From NCBI GenBank assembly GCA_039583875.1, contig CM077165.1, positions 75,938,757 to 76,002,756 of the forward strand: a stretch of 64,000 nt of DNA, read 5' to 3'. Under the pieces are notes generated by a model. That model was not told the origin of the DNA. It did not search any database and was given only the letters and a program-made list of their open reading frames with translations. The position numbers and the translations under genes are program-made. This document shows positions 32,773-44,045 of this stretch, piece by piece; the stretch's first letter is position 1; each line of letters begins with the position of its first letter. Source of the stretch: Platanthera guangdongensis. Lineage: Eukaryota > Streptophyta > Magnoliopsida > Asparagales > Orchidaceae.

Positions 32773-33363
32773 CCCGACACGGCCTCGAACACGGCCGTGT
32801 GCCTGGCCGTGTGCCTCAAGCGGTGGTCAACCGACTTATCCAAACCAGTGACACGCCCACGGGACACGCCCGTGTCATGGGCCGTGTCACCAACACGTCT
32901 TCAGACACGCCCGTGTCTGTGGCCGTGTACCTGGGTGAAAAAAAATCCCAAATCATCCCGAGACTTCACACGGCCTGTGACACGCCCGTGTCCCAGGCCG
33001 TGTGCCCAGACACGGCACAAAGACACGCCCTGTCGAATTCTCGGCGGGCTGAGTTCGTCGCCTGATTTGACACGCCCTGTGACACGCCCGTGTCACAGGC
33101 CGTGTTCAACACTCGACACGCACTTCTCGACACTCGACGATCGTCGAGTAAAAATCGCCGAGCATGCGACACGGCCTTGGACACGCCCGTGTCCGGGGCC
33201 GTGTGCCTCCTCTCGACGAATCGTCGAGACCAAAAACAAAATCGTCGAGACAAAGCCCAATCGTCGACACAACCCGACACGCCCTGCGACACGCCCGTGT
33301 CGCAGGCCGTGTCACCTGACACGCCCTGGGACACGCCCGTGTCCCAGGCCGTGTCACCCAAAT
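32773..33363. repeat. GACACGCCCGTGTC inverted-repeat array, LTR C 5' copy
   Basis: The counterpart of 25390-25980, with two or three single-base differences. Confidence 0.9.
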
Positions 33364-33393
33364 TTGCCTGTTTCAGAACTTTGGGCTGTTACA

Positions 33394-33620
33394 CTCGAGT
33401 AGTCCCTTAACTTACTCGAGTAAGGCAATTAATGTACTCATGTAGTACACTTCATCTACTCGAGTGAGTCAATTCTTCTACTCGAGTCATTGCAGATTCT
33501 CTAGACCTACTCGAGTACCTTCTACAGACCTACTCGAGTACCTCCCTATATACTCGAGTACCTCCTATAGACCTACTCGAGTACCTTCTATAGACCTACT
33601 CAAGTACCTCTGTTACCTCT
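33394..33620. repeat. Right half of pol-env CTCGAG array of A
   Basis: It starts with the CTCGA duplication of C and continues as about ten CTCGAG units (CTACTCGAGTACCT type). Isolated units follow near 33760 and 33795. It joins 23490-23546 once C is removed. Confidence 0.88.
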
Positions 33621-33859
33621 CATGTATATGCATCTTGTTTTTCAAATTTTCCTGTGCCGCCTTTCCTTTTAAATTATTTTCTTCTCGATGATTAGACATA
33701 AACCTAGGGTTTTATAAATTTGAAATTCCAAAAATCATTCTACAGGAAATCACTTCCATTCACTCGAGTACCCGTGCGCCGCTTCGTCACCACTCGAGAA
33801 ATTGCAGAGCCGCGACTCTTCCTCTTCCCCGCGACAGAATTTCTTCCAATTTGTGGAAC

Positions 33860-36237
33860 ATGGCCGCCGTATCCAAGATTGGCGTAGGATCGGAACTCGT
33901 TACTGCCGGGATTGCCGAGCTTTCAGACGTCTTTCACAACCTGCTCATTCTTCTAGATACTGCAGGGCTCTCCTTCATCCTGCAAGAACCCTGCCGGATT
34001 CTCTTCCCAGAAGTTGCTGAATTCTTCTCAAACCTGAAGGTCAAGCGTCATGGACTTGTCCTGAAATCAAAGGTGAAAGGTTTGAAACTCAAGCTCACCA
34101 AGACCTCTGTCTCTCAGCTTCTCCGATTGCCGCTAGTAGATGAAGAAGATGACTTAGATGATGAAGACTCTGACAGAACAACCCTTTTCTGTGGCATTTT
34201 GGCTGATGCCCAGTACATCAAAAGGTCAGACATGAATGATGAAGGAAAAGTTCTGGTTGACATTATTGGCAAGATTCTGCTGTGCAAGACCAACTCCATA
34301 AGAGACATTCCTCTATATTTCTTCGACATATTGCAAGCCATTGTCTACCGCAAGAAATATCAGTTTGGGATGCTGATTCTCGACAAAATCAAGGATAGTT
34401 TGAAATCCCCCAACTATGCCAGAATTATCTCTCTGCTCCTCCATGAAACAAATCCTCAGGTATTCTACTTCTCCAAAGGGACCCCTCTTCATCACATGAA
34501 GAAAGTCTCCATTTCTTCTATTCAAAGATGGGAGCTCAAGATGAAAAATCCTGCCCAAGCTGCAAAGAGTTCAGAAGTTCCAGAGGTTCCAGCTCTAGAG
34601 GACAGGACTCCATCTCCCTCTCCTCATCATGTGGCCAGCTCCTCTGGTGCACTAAGTGAGGGGGAGCTTGCTCCTTCTATACAAGTCAGGCATCTCTCTC
34701 CTCAGCCAGCAATTTCTTCCCTACCTCATACTCAACAAAGTCCAGCCACTCCCTCAGATGAGATACCTCAAGAATCTCTTCTGTCCACAGCTGCTGCCAT
34801 ATATGCTATGATTACAGAGCTCTCTGAAGAAGTGATGCCCATTCCTCCTCTATCTCCTCCAGCTCCATCCTCTGAATATCACAAGGACTCAACTCCAGCA
34901 CAGTCTCCTACACATTCTCCAGCCAGGACTCCAACATAATCTCCTGCTGCCCTCAAAGACCAGCAAGATACAATTCTTATCTCTGACGAGCCCTCTCCAG
35001 AGCCAGTAGAAGCTCCTCTCAGAAACCTAGATTTCTCTCTCCCTCAGGTTACAGAAGAAGGGAGTGATATCCTTCCTACCACCAGAGCTCACAACTCTGT
35101 GATCATTGAAGAAATAGCCCCATGGGTATCTCGTCCTCTCCCTTCTGCTGCTCCTCCTCCTGCTGCTGCTACAGTCTCTTCCTCCTCAGATTTGCTGCTA
35201 TAAACTGCACTTCTTCTTAAAGAACAAAGAACTTACTTTGATACTTCTCTAAAGACTATCACTGACAAGGTAACTACTCTCGAGACTGAGATGAGCAGAG
35301 GCTTTGCTGAAATTCAGCATAATACTAACAAGCTAAAATACTTATTTCAACTTGGTGGCAAAGCCCTACACCACACTATCACTAGTGTTGGAGGAGTTAT
35401 GGACAAGAGAACTGAAGCCAACAAAGTGAAAATCTGTGAAGAAGTTGGCCTTTTCAAAGAAGATATTATAGAGAAGCTATCTTTTGAAATCAGAAAGGGG
35501 GAGGGATTGATCAAAGAACTCAAAGAACAAGTAGAAAAATCAGCTGCTCAGAAGTCAGATGTATGGGAAGCTCATGTGAAGACAATTCATGATTATGTGC
35601 TAGCCCAGATACAGAGTGCCAAATTTCATACCTATGGCACTGCTGTCTGGATGTACAATCAGATTCTGCCAGACCTTGCTGTTGACCCCAACATTATTCC
35701 ACATCATTTAAATCCTCTACCTACAGATACCTCTGCCCCAGCTGCTCCTCTGCAACCTACCTTCTCTCCCAAGCCTGGAGACTCAGTTGCTCCTCTAACA
35801 CCTATGTTCAAGGCTAGGAAGAAGATCCTGCTGACATTTTCCTTCAGGCTCCTCCAGAGATCAAAACTTACAAGAAGAAAAGGAAGTATGGTGAAGGCCC
35901 CTCTCCTAGCAAGACTGCTCCTACCAAAGCTACTGAACATGCTGAAGTTTGGTCTCCAACCTCCAAATCCCTGATTCTGGAGACTCTCAGACTAGTTATG
36001 GAATTCCATGCGAGCAGGAATATTCATTACAACTCATATGAATGGGAACTGTATGAAAAATCCATGACCAAGAGAAGAATCTATGACAGAGAATATGGGA
36101 GGAACACCCCTGCAGCCCCTCCTAGACATCCCAAGTATTATCCCAAACCCTACTGCTACCAGAGGAGACAACAAGAGAAACTGGACAGACAACAGAATCA
36201 AGGCTGGCTTTCAAGGATTTCTGAGAGTATGGAATGA
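33860..36237 (+). pseudogene. Sirevirus env-like ORF of A (broken)
   Basis: It is homologous to 14505-16889 in B. The ATG at 33860 gives MAAVSKIGVGSEL. It is open to TAA at 34937, where B has an open codon. Later open pieces are 35291-35974 and 35998-36237. A base is missing near 35800 relative to B, so the last part is in another frame. The N-terminal region with FSNLKVKRHG and the acidic EEDDLDDEDSD stretch is well conserved with B, followed by the Pro/Ser-rich region. No transmembrane or signal segment is evident. Function is unproven in this family. Confidence 0.8.
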
Positions 36238-36397
36238 TTGTCTGTAGAATTGATTACGTTGGATATTCTTATTTATATAATTCTAAGTTTTTGCTCTTAT
36301 TATCCTTTCTCATAGCCTATTACTTGCTTGCACATTTTCTACTTAGCTTCTTTTTATGTCAATAATTCACGTTAGTGTAAAGGGTTCTGACTTCAAC

Positions 36398-36411
36398 AAA
36401 TAGGGGGAGAT
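36398..36411 (+). other. Polypurine tract of A
   Basis: AAATAGGGGGAGAT precedes the 3' LTR start TGTTGGGAAC. Confidence 0.88.
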
Positions 36412-36734
36412 TGTTGGGAACTATGCCCACATTAACCCAGATTTGATGAATTCACCCTCGAACTAAGATGAATTAGGTTGTATTTTATGCTTTGTTTGAG
36501 TTATGTGTTTGCAGGACTCCAATGGGAAGTGTAGACCAATGTCAGTCTACAATGGGTCACCAAACACAGGACCATACAGTGTAATCCCTCATTGTGTGTT
36601 CCAAAGTGTTGACTCATGTGTAGCCTCTCTATTGGGATACACTTCATATTAACGTTATAGGACTGTGTAAAGACTTGGTGTTGATTCCCCTCTATTAGAA
36701 GAAAAATTGCTGACATAAATTTTTCTAAGTATTT

Positions 36735-37530
36735 CTCTCGAGTAGGTCTTTAACTACTCAAGTAGATTAATTAAGATATACTCGAGTAAAACTTATGCTT
36801 ACTCGAGTAAGTAAATTCCTCTCGTGAAGTTAAGTAAAACACTCAAGTAGTTCACTGACATACTCGAGTAGCTTACTTAACTACTCGAGTAGATCACTCT
36901 TCCTACTCAAGTTGCCCAGAATTCAGGTTCCAAGCTTTTATAAGTAAAACACTCGAGTAGTCCAAGTCATATACTCGAGTAGCTCATTCTGTCTCGAGTA
37001 GTTCATACTCGAGTAGTTCATTCTTCCTGTTCCAGATTCCTTTTTCCCTAAATTTTCTAAGTCATTTACTCGAGTAGGTACTTTATATACTCGAGTAAGT
37101 CTCGACACTGTGTCAAGTAACACTCTTCTCTATGTCAAGTAGTTAAGAAATACTCGAGTAAGTCCTTCATATACTCAAGATAATTTCTTTCCTCTCGAGT
37201 AGTTCAATCTAACTACTCGAGTAACTGTCTTTCCCGTATGCAGCATATTTCTATGTGTTTGTCTCGAGTAGTTTTTCTAACCACTCGAGTAGTTCAATTT
37301 TGCCTACTCGAGTAGTATAACTTGTACTCAAGTAGCTCTACTCCCTCCCGAGAAACTTTTCTTTGTACTCGAGTAGATCCTCTAAAGTACTCGAGTAGTT
37401 GATTATATACACTCGAGTAGTTTTCTTCTACATACTCGAGTAGTCATGAGTTATATACCCGAGTAATATTTCTCTGCTTACTCGAGTAGTCCTTTACCTA
37501 CTCGAGTAGTTTTATACCTACTCGTGTATA
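36735..37530. repeat. TACTCGAGTA palindrome array, LTR A 3' copy
   Basis: About 35 units, of which several have become CTCAAG, the result expected from CG decay. It lies upstream of the TATA box. Confidence 0.92.
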
Positions 37531-37596
37531 TGACTTCATTTTCCCTGAAATTTCTTCTAAGTCTAGATTTGACAGATTTTCAAAACCCGTGAAATG

Positions 37597-37655
37597 ATTG
37601 GTCCACGTGTAAGTCATTAAAACCGATTATGACCGTTATTAGTACTCCTATAAAA
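37597..37655 (+). promoter_or_regulatory. LTR promoter module, A 3' copy
   Basis: ATTGGTCCACGTGT has its G-box at 37604-37609, with TATAAAA at 37649-37655. Confidence 0.72.
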
Positions 37656-38055
37656 GGTCTTGTCTAATCGACAAACCCTAATGAGAAAAACAGATCTTTC
37701 AAAAAGAAAATTATTCTAAGTTTTGCAACTGCCACTTTCCAAAAAGCATCTCTGTTTCCTCTCTCTCTCTTCACGGAACGAAAGCCGTCGCCGCTGCTGT
37801 TCTTCTCCGGCAAGGGTTTCGATCTTCAGAGGAAATAGACTGAAGAAGCTCTCTAGATCGGGATTGTTTTTCGCATACTCATCATCTGTCCGATCATGGA
37901 AGCAAGGAGTTCAGATCTACTGTTGCCGAGAATCTTTCTTCAACCTTTTTGATAAAGCTGCATGCCAAGAAGAATATTCCAGTTTCTGTCTTAGTTTCAG
38001 ATCTGAACCAGACGATTTCACTGTTTGTATTTTTTTAATACTTGAATTTCATTTC

Positions 38056-38197
38056 TGTGGCAGAATTTTTCTCCGAGTGCAGGAGTTTTCCACTCCGAGT
38101 TTATAGGAAGGTGTTTCTTCCGAGTTGTAGATCCAGTTGGATTGGATTGAGATTGTAGGAACTTTGTTCCGAGGGTAGGATTGATTTTCAATCCGAG
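38056..38197 (+). repeat. Hairpin ladder, LTR A 3' copy
   Basis: Six units. The last stem here is GGATTGA/TCAATCC (7 bp) where B has GGATC/GATCC, a paired change on both sides. The first unit has a base change that weakens it. Confidence 0.75.
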
Positions 38198-38410
38198 ATA
38201 GTGGAGTAGCCGAGTCTAGTTCATTGCTAGATTGGTGAGGGAAAGTGGATGTACCCAAGATCGGGGAACCACTATAAATCTTGTCTCATCTGTGATATTT
38301 TAGTACATAAATCTGTGCTGTCTTCTAAGATTTTTTTTATTCCGCAAAAGATGCACAACTCACCTATTCACCCCCTCTAGGTGATTTAGGTTGACAACTA
38401 TTATCTTTCA

Positions 38411-38415
38411 TATTT
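38411..38415. repeat. Target duplication TATTT, right of element A
   Basis: Matches 3230-3234. Confidence 0.9.
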
Positions 38416-40560
38416 GTTTTTGCTTTATTATAACCACTTTTTACTTAATAGAAATGTTTCTTTTCTCCTCTATGCTGTATCAAAATCCGCCAAAGCGCCC
38501 TACCTTAAGTAATTTTTCGTTTCCTTTTTTGTGCTTTTTATGTTTTTCCTTTGGTTTTGTAACTAGTTTAACTTAGGAAATTATAAATTTTCTATCCGTT
38601 GTAATCGCAATTTTATTTTCATACTCCGTACTTGTTTAGGTTTAGTTTGTTATTTCTACGTAGTTTTCATTCCTATGGGTTTATAAAAATGTTTTAAAAG
38701 GTGGTTTTTAAATTTCTTTAACTTAGGCTCTTTAGGATCGTAAAACTTTTCGTTCTCTTTTAGTTTTATTTCCACTTTTTATGTGTTTCTATAAAGTTAT
38801 AAGAATGAAAACGTAAACATTTTAATTTTTCAACCACTTCATTTTTTTGCTTTTATTTTCAAAAACTATTTGCCCGTTTCAATTTTATTTCTTCATTTTA
38901 TGCATTTCTACCGCATTCTATCTGTAAAAATGTATTCATTTCAATTTTTCGAGCACTTCCACTTTTCGTTTATTTGCAAAAACTTTTGCTCCTTTTAATT
39001 TTATTTTCACTTTTTATTCATTTCTACCGCATTCTAGCGTTAGAAATGTAGTCGTTTTAATTTTTCAGCAACTTCATTTTTCCTATTTTTTGTACATGTG
39101 CGTGCGTGTAGGAGTTAGTTTTTATTGCTTTCGTTCAATTCTGAAGAGTACGTGCGTTTGCTGCATTTATTTTCACCTACTCGTTAAGAGTTAAATGGCG
39201 TGCTTTAATTTTCTCCTACTCGTTTGAGTAGGATTTGTGTGCGTGTGTTTTACTTTCAAGTAGAGTGCGTGAGTGTTAGCATTTATTTTCGCCTACTCAC
39301 TCGGAGTTAAATGGCAGGATTTTATTTACCGCATACTCTTTTGAGTAAAATGGCAGGTCGTTATTTGTCTGTAATAATTTGAGTAGTATTCGTACTAGCA
39401 TTTATTTACTGCCTACTCATTTGAGTTAAATGGCAGGTCTGGGTATGTGTTTACTTTTCAGTAGAGTGCATGCGTGGGTGCATTTATTTTCTCCTACTCG
39501 TTTGAGTATGACTTGCTTTATTTTTCCCGTCCACTCATTTGAGCTGAGACTTGCACTTTTACAACTTTCATTTCAGTCCTACTCGTTTGAGTAGAACTTG
39601 CAATTTACTACTTTCCATTTACTGCTTTAATTTTCCTGCTTTATTTTACTGATTTAATTTTCTGCGTTTTCACCGTTGTCGTCCCCATTCCGATGAGTGG
39701 CTAACCGTTCTTAGCCCTTAGTATCGAATAGCATTGGGACAGACAAAATAACTTTAAATAATTAAAGGTCCTATTTTTCTAATTAATTAAATCACTTAAG
39801 GTTTGACATCGGTATATGACGCGTAGGACCACATAATTGATGTGTGGGCCCTATTTCCGTAGTCCACATGCTAGCTAGACGAGAGGCCGTGCGTATGGAC
39901 CGAGCACCCCTTGGTAAATGGAGTTCCGTACTAACCCTCGATAGAGGAGGCGCGCCAACTCTACCGGATTGGGTTCCCCACCCAATAGCAGGGTTCTTAG
40001 CGTAATGCGGGCAGTAAGAGGAATCCTTCGTCGGACGAGAGCCCGGTCGAATAGTCTTAATGTTCAGGTGAGCGATAGTCCTAGAGATAGGTGAGCTCAT
40101 TTTAGTGGAACCTCCACGGCCAAGTCTCCGCCCTAATTATTTTGAAACTTAGGATCTCTTTTTATTAAAAGTCTATTTTAGTTTGAATTTAATTCGGTGC
40201 CATCGAGCTAAGCTCTTCATCAGCCCCACCTTTATTATGCTTTTATTTTCTGTCTTTTAATTATATATAAATTACCCGACAAGTAATTATCGGTAAAATA
40301 ATAGTCCCCTCTAGGGAAGAGTAGAAATAATCGAACCGACCCCGAGAACAATACGACCTCGATATTCCACCCGGAATATCCTGTACTACTCATGATAGGT
40401 GCACTTGCCTCCATTCTTTAAAACTCGATCACATCTTTTTATATCCAAATAAATAAATCCGCGTGCCCGTTTTCTAAAAACAAATCACAGACCGCTTTTC
40501 TACTTAAATAAACCGCCTGGGGCGCCTCGTGAATCCTCACCTATTTTTGGAGTTTTAACC
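38416..40560. other. Non-coding relic of an old repeat, family uncertain
   Basis: Strongly T-rich and without coding domains. It is continuous with 2339-3229 before A inserted. It holds a hairpin-repeat stretch (39165-39600) and then a GC-richer block (39660-40120). The sequence around 40330-40530, with an AT-rich tail followed by CCGCCTGGGGCGCC, recalls the end of long non-chromovirus gypsy LTRs, but I could not identify the family. Confidence 0.4.
39165..39600. repeat. CTACTCGTTTGAGTAG hairpin repeats
   Basis: About seven copies of CCTACTC-(A/G)TTT-GAGT(A/T), several as perfect 7-bp-arm hairpins (CCTACTC GTTT GAGTAGG near 39215). They are separated by TTTATTTT-rich spacers and AAATGGCAGG words. 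Arms match the ACTC/GAGT arms of the A/B motif, but the centre is different. Confidence 0.7.
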
Positions 40561-41611
40561 GCACTAAGTTTTCAGACTTGATGCAAAAAGAATCAATCAG
40601 ATATGTCCCCTTGGACATTTGTAAAACCGAGGTTGGTTTTGCCTTTGGTTTCGAATGGATCAAGAGGATTTGGTATATCCTCGTTTGATTTTGTTTTGAG
40701 GGCTGCATTTGGACTGTTTTTTCGAATAGAATTCTTAGTCTGGATTACTCTATATGTGGATGGAAATGTTGTGATGTGATATTAGACGTATGGCTAGGTT
40801 ATGAAATTTGTATATGTGAATGTTCATGCAGGTTTGGATGGGAATTTCCCACTTGTGAGATCGCGACATTATAGACGAAACTATGCCAAAATTTTGAGTT
40901 TTGCACGCTCACCACATGTTTGCTTAAATTCCCCATAGGAATCCCTTTGCCATTTCGTGCCTTAATCCCATTTTTCGGAGTGGCCTGCATCAATCATCAC
41001 ATGAGTACTTCTTATGAACAAGTTGTACTGGACAGAGGCACCGTGAGAATACTTTGTGGATTGTTATTTGAACATGTCACAAGTATGGCTCAAGTGGCAG
41101 TGGTATTTATGGTCCTTTGACCAGAAGTCACAACATTTATCGAGTGAGTAAGAGCGTGCTTTGAAGCCATCAAAAGTCTAGTCTTGAGAAAGATGGATAA
41201 TAAAGGTGGTTGTTGAATACGTTACGAGTCTTTAAGGTATTTGAATGTGAGCAGAGATGGGATTTGTCTTCCTATATGACAGGAGTTGCATACATGGGCC
41301 CCTTGATGGAATGGGACTGAGAAATGCATGGTCATACTTTGTTAAGTCACTATATGATATTGGGCTCACTAATTTTTATAAGTCCATTCTAGATCAGGAA
41401 ACTAGGATTGAATAATTATGAGAGTGACAAGGTCTATATTTCTAGTTTTATCCAGATGTAGGGGACGAAGGGACATGACAACACTGTAACATTGGTCCCA
41501 TGGCTTTGGAGATTTTAAACTCTTACTGTTTGGGGAGCAATTATGCATTAGTAGATGCCGCTCATTGTTTGTGAAGCCTATGTTTGATACTTTCTAGATC
41601 AAGTAGGAGAC
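40561..41611. other. Non-coding stretch before LTR H, possibly its internal 3' end
   Basis: No domain or long open frame is visible. It ends AAGTAGGAGAC directly before TGTTGG at 41612, similar to the polypurine junction of copia elements (degraded). It may be the internal remainder of the element whose 3' LTR is H. The rest is unidentified. Confidence 0.35.
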
Positions 41612-42957
41612 TGTTGGTGTTACCATTGAGATCTGGAAGTGATCAAGCATGTGGAGTCACTGCCAACTTAGCATGAGCATATCATGGTCGCTCATTAAAT
41701 TGTGGAGAAATTAGGAGATTGGATTTGTTTGGTATAGCTCATTGTGAAAAAGGGGTTAAAATTCTCTAAGTCAAAAGCATCGAGTGTGTCAAGGCCACTC
41801 AATGCCTTCGTTGAGTTAAGAGTTGACTTATCGGATGGCGGTATTGAGTGAGTCGAGTATATTCAACGATTTGTCGAGTCAAGGAGTTGATTCGTCAAGT
41901 ATGGCACTTAAGCGTTGAGTGTATTGAGTACACTCGACGATTCATTGTGTCAGGAGTTTATTCACCGAGTCTGATTCCCATACATTGAGTGTATTGAGTC
42001 CACTCAATGCCTTCATCGAGTAAAGAGTTACTATAACAATCGTGCACTTAGGCATTGAGTGTGTTGAGTGCACTCAATGTCATTCGATGAATTTGGCCTT
42101 AGGCATTGATTGCTGATTTCATTCAACCCTATTTGACGAATCTGGGCTTAGGGATTTAGTGCGTTGATTGCACTCAATGCCATGTCACAGAAAGCGTTGA
42201 CAGCATTGAGTCCACTCAACGCCTTCGTCGGATCAAGTGTTGATTCGGCTGAAGATATGCATTTGGTTCGTCATGTATCTTATGGATGCTCGACGATTCA
42301 TCGAGCATGAGAAGATACTCAACGATTCATCTTATATGTCACGAATACTCGACGAATAGTCGATACAAGGGTTGTCTGGCCGATTTCTAGATTCTAAGTG
42401 ATGGGTCTGCTATTAGTGGGGTCGGGCTGTTCTTTTTATCTCTTGGAGTATAAATAAATGTATTTTAGGGCTTCTACTGTACGCTATTATTCATTATGTC
42501 TAAACACACGAGCAGTTATTGTGCAAAAAAACGGAAAACCTAACCCGACGGAAGCGTTCCGCCGGTTCCTCCGATTCCGCCGCTGTCGCTGATTCTAATC
42601 GCGGCTAGTGTCATCGACGCCTGTCCTCTAACAGATCTAGCAATCTATAGAGATTTTGTGTGTCCCCTCCCTACCTAGCGCTTGTATGACAAGTTATCGT
42701 GGGTTCTCCCTGTCGTGTGGATATCCTGTAGAGGCACAGACACAATTCTGCGCTCAAGACTCAAGCCGCCAGTGCCCGGCTGAAATTTCTGGAGCAAATT
42801 GGTTGAGTATAGACTCAATCCCTTAAAGGTAATTTTAATTATAGCCCGCTTTACTTCTTGATTCATGAATATCGCTAGATCCGAACTTTCATTTGGGGTT
42901 TCTTTTTCTCATTTACACTGCGCGCATAAATATTGTGTCATCTAGCAAAACCCAACA
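41612..42957 (+). repeat. Copia-type LTR (H)
   Basis: It is bounded by TGTTGG and CCAACA, 1,346 bp. A palindrome region (about 41775-42375) comes first, then TATAAATA near 42450, followed by leader-like DNA with a GC-rich patch (about 42540-42620). Flanking five-mers (GAGAC, AGTAC) do not match, so it is not a clean solo LTR. It is either the 3' LTR of a truncated element or it recombined. Confidence 0.65.
41775..42375. repeat. TTGAGTGCACTCAA palindrome array in LTR H
   Basis: About eight copies of GCATTGAGTG-TTGAGT(G/C)CACTCAATGC-type words. TTGAGTGCACTCAA at 42064-42077 is a perfect 14-bp palindrome. CTCGACGATTCATCGAG-like palindromes lie near 42290-42340. A 26-base block at 42196-42221 recurs with one change in solo LTR F. 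Confidence 0.8.
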
Positions 42958-43753
42958 AGTACTGCACTACTCAGTATTCTACTTAGTATGCTCTACTCAG
43001 TTATGCTCTACTCCTCCCCCTTTAGTGTTTAGGGTATTACCCACATCTCCCCCTTTCTGACTTCTTAAAAAGAAATTTCCTAATGAGGGAGGTTGTATGA
43101 TCATGAGAGAAATTATCTTTTGATCCTAGTCAACATCTTGTGTTGATGGAACTTGAGAAATTATCCTAGTGATCAACCTACATGACTAGATATTATACCT
43201 CTTATGTTAATACCATTGATTCAACACATCACTGCAGCCACTTGAATCTGGAGTGGTCCAATGATCCACTTGAGCTAGCTGCTATCAGTTACCCACTTGA
43301 GCTTATGTCATTCCTCATACTATTGAAAACTTCTACAGAATTCAATTTTAGTCAGGGAGGTGCTGGCTTTTCCTCTTCTCCTACATTAACATGTATTTTT
43401 AGCAACAACATTGACTTCATAGCAATAGCCATCCACTAAGATTGATCTACCCCTCAGACATAGTCCTGAGAACCCACTGATCAGCTGTGATGATTTTGCA
43501 GCTGCTAGCTGCCACTTAACAGGAAGCTAAACTTGTTCCTGTAATTGCTTGATTTTCTCTCCCTCAGCATGAGCATCTTAACTTTCACCCCTCAATAGGA
43601 GCATCTGCTACAATTTTCTTTATTGGATACTTGAGTCCATCTTAGTCTTGATACTATTGGAAAGACTTGATAGTCTTGATACCAATTGAATGACTTATCT
43701 ACCTTCAAGAAGGGTGAGTTATACAACAGAAATATAACATGGAGCAACTGAAG
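42958..43753 (-). other. Post-pol non-coding tail of inverted copia G
   Basis: Read on the minus strand, this follows the RNase H stop. It has two polypurine-like words, AAAGGGGGAGATG (about 43049-43061) and AAAGGGGGAGGAG (about 43012-43024). Repeated polypurine tracts are typical of Sireviruses. The 3' LTR of G is missing; LTR H abuts instead. Confidence 0.55.
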
Positions 43754-44045
43754 CTATACCAAGTTCAACATACCTAACTCAAACTTGAAGGTGTTGAACT
43801 TGACTTCATCTAGTGGCTTAGTAAAGATGTCTGCCACTTGCTTGTCTGTGGGGACAAACTCAAAACAGATGTCTTCCTTTTCAACATGCTCCCTAATAAA
43901 ATGATACTTAATCTCAATATGCTTAGTCCTGCTGTGAGAGACAAGATTCCTAGTAATTGAGATTACATTAGTAGAATCACAGAATATGGGGGTTTTACTT
44001 ATTTGAAGGTTATATTCCTGAAGCTGATGTTGGAACCACAACAAC
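43754..44045 (-). pseudogene. pol: RNase H C-terminus of inverted copia G (truncated)
   Basis: The minus-strand frame encodes the last third of copia RNase [45 protein letters not shown] and LGMLN end. It is related to but distinct from pol of A and B. Its upstream end is cut at 44045 by LTR E, so the first residues of the longer open frame come from that LTR. Nothing of RT remains. Confidence 0.85.

Larger units (their letters stand above)
23547..33393 (-). mobile_element. Gypsy element C (Tekay/Del-type chromovirus), coding-intact
   Basis: A 9.85-kb element on the minus strand with two LTRs of 2,464 bp, primer site, gag, pol and polypurine tract. By eye the LTRs differ at about eight positions (about 0.3 percent), so insertion is recent. 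Gag and pol frames contain no stop except one TAG at their boundary, which lies inside a predicted intron. It is the only element in the window that looks able to encode all its proteins. Confidence 0.95.
30930..33393 (-). repeat. 5' LTR of element C
   Basis: It is 2,464 bp, the same length as the partner and almost identical to it. It contains the inverted-repeat array at 32773-33363, the GA/CT microsatellite near 32605-32633 and TATA at 31118-31128 on the minus strand. Confidence 0.95.
3235..38410 (+). mobile_element. Sirevirus A (Ty1/copia), split by B and C
   Basis: The element has LTRs at 3235-5231 and 36412-38410, a primer site, gag, pol, an env-like ORF and a polypurine tract, all on the plus strand and with TATTT duplications. 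Removing B with one TCATA (6429-19030) and C with one CTCGA (23547-33398) leaves an element of about 12.7 kb. Both LTRs have similar length (1,997 and 1,999 bp) but differ at many sites. The coding frames have numerous stops and frameshifts. It is older than its guests and inactive by itself. Confidence 0.92.
36412..38410 (+). repeat. 3' LTR of element A
   Basis: It is 1,999 bp and aligns with 3235-5231, with many substitutions, a large share of them in CTCGAG units (CTCAAG and similar). Array at 36735-37530, TATA at 37649, ladder at 38056. It ends TTATCTTTCA followed by TATTT. Confidence 0.92.

Noticed and set aside
39792..40100. Minus-strand frame of 102 codons in the relic region
   Set aside because: No recognisable domain, AT-rich repeat context and no partner motif nearby.
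41612..42957. Solo LTR call for H
   Set aside because: Flanking five-mers GAGAC and AGTAC do not match, and a polypurine-like word precedes it, so a truncated element or recombination product is more likely.
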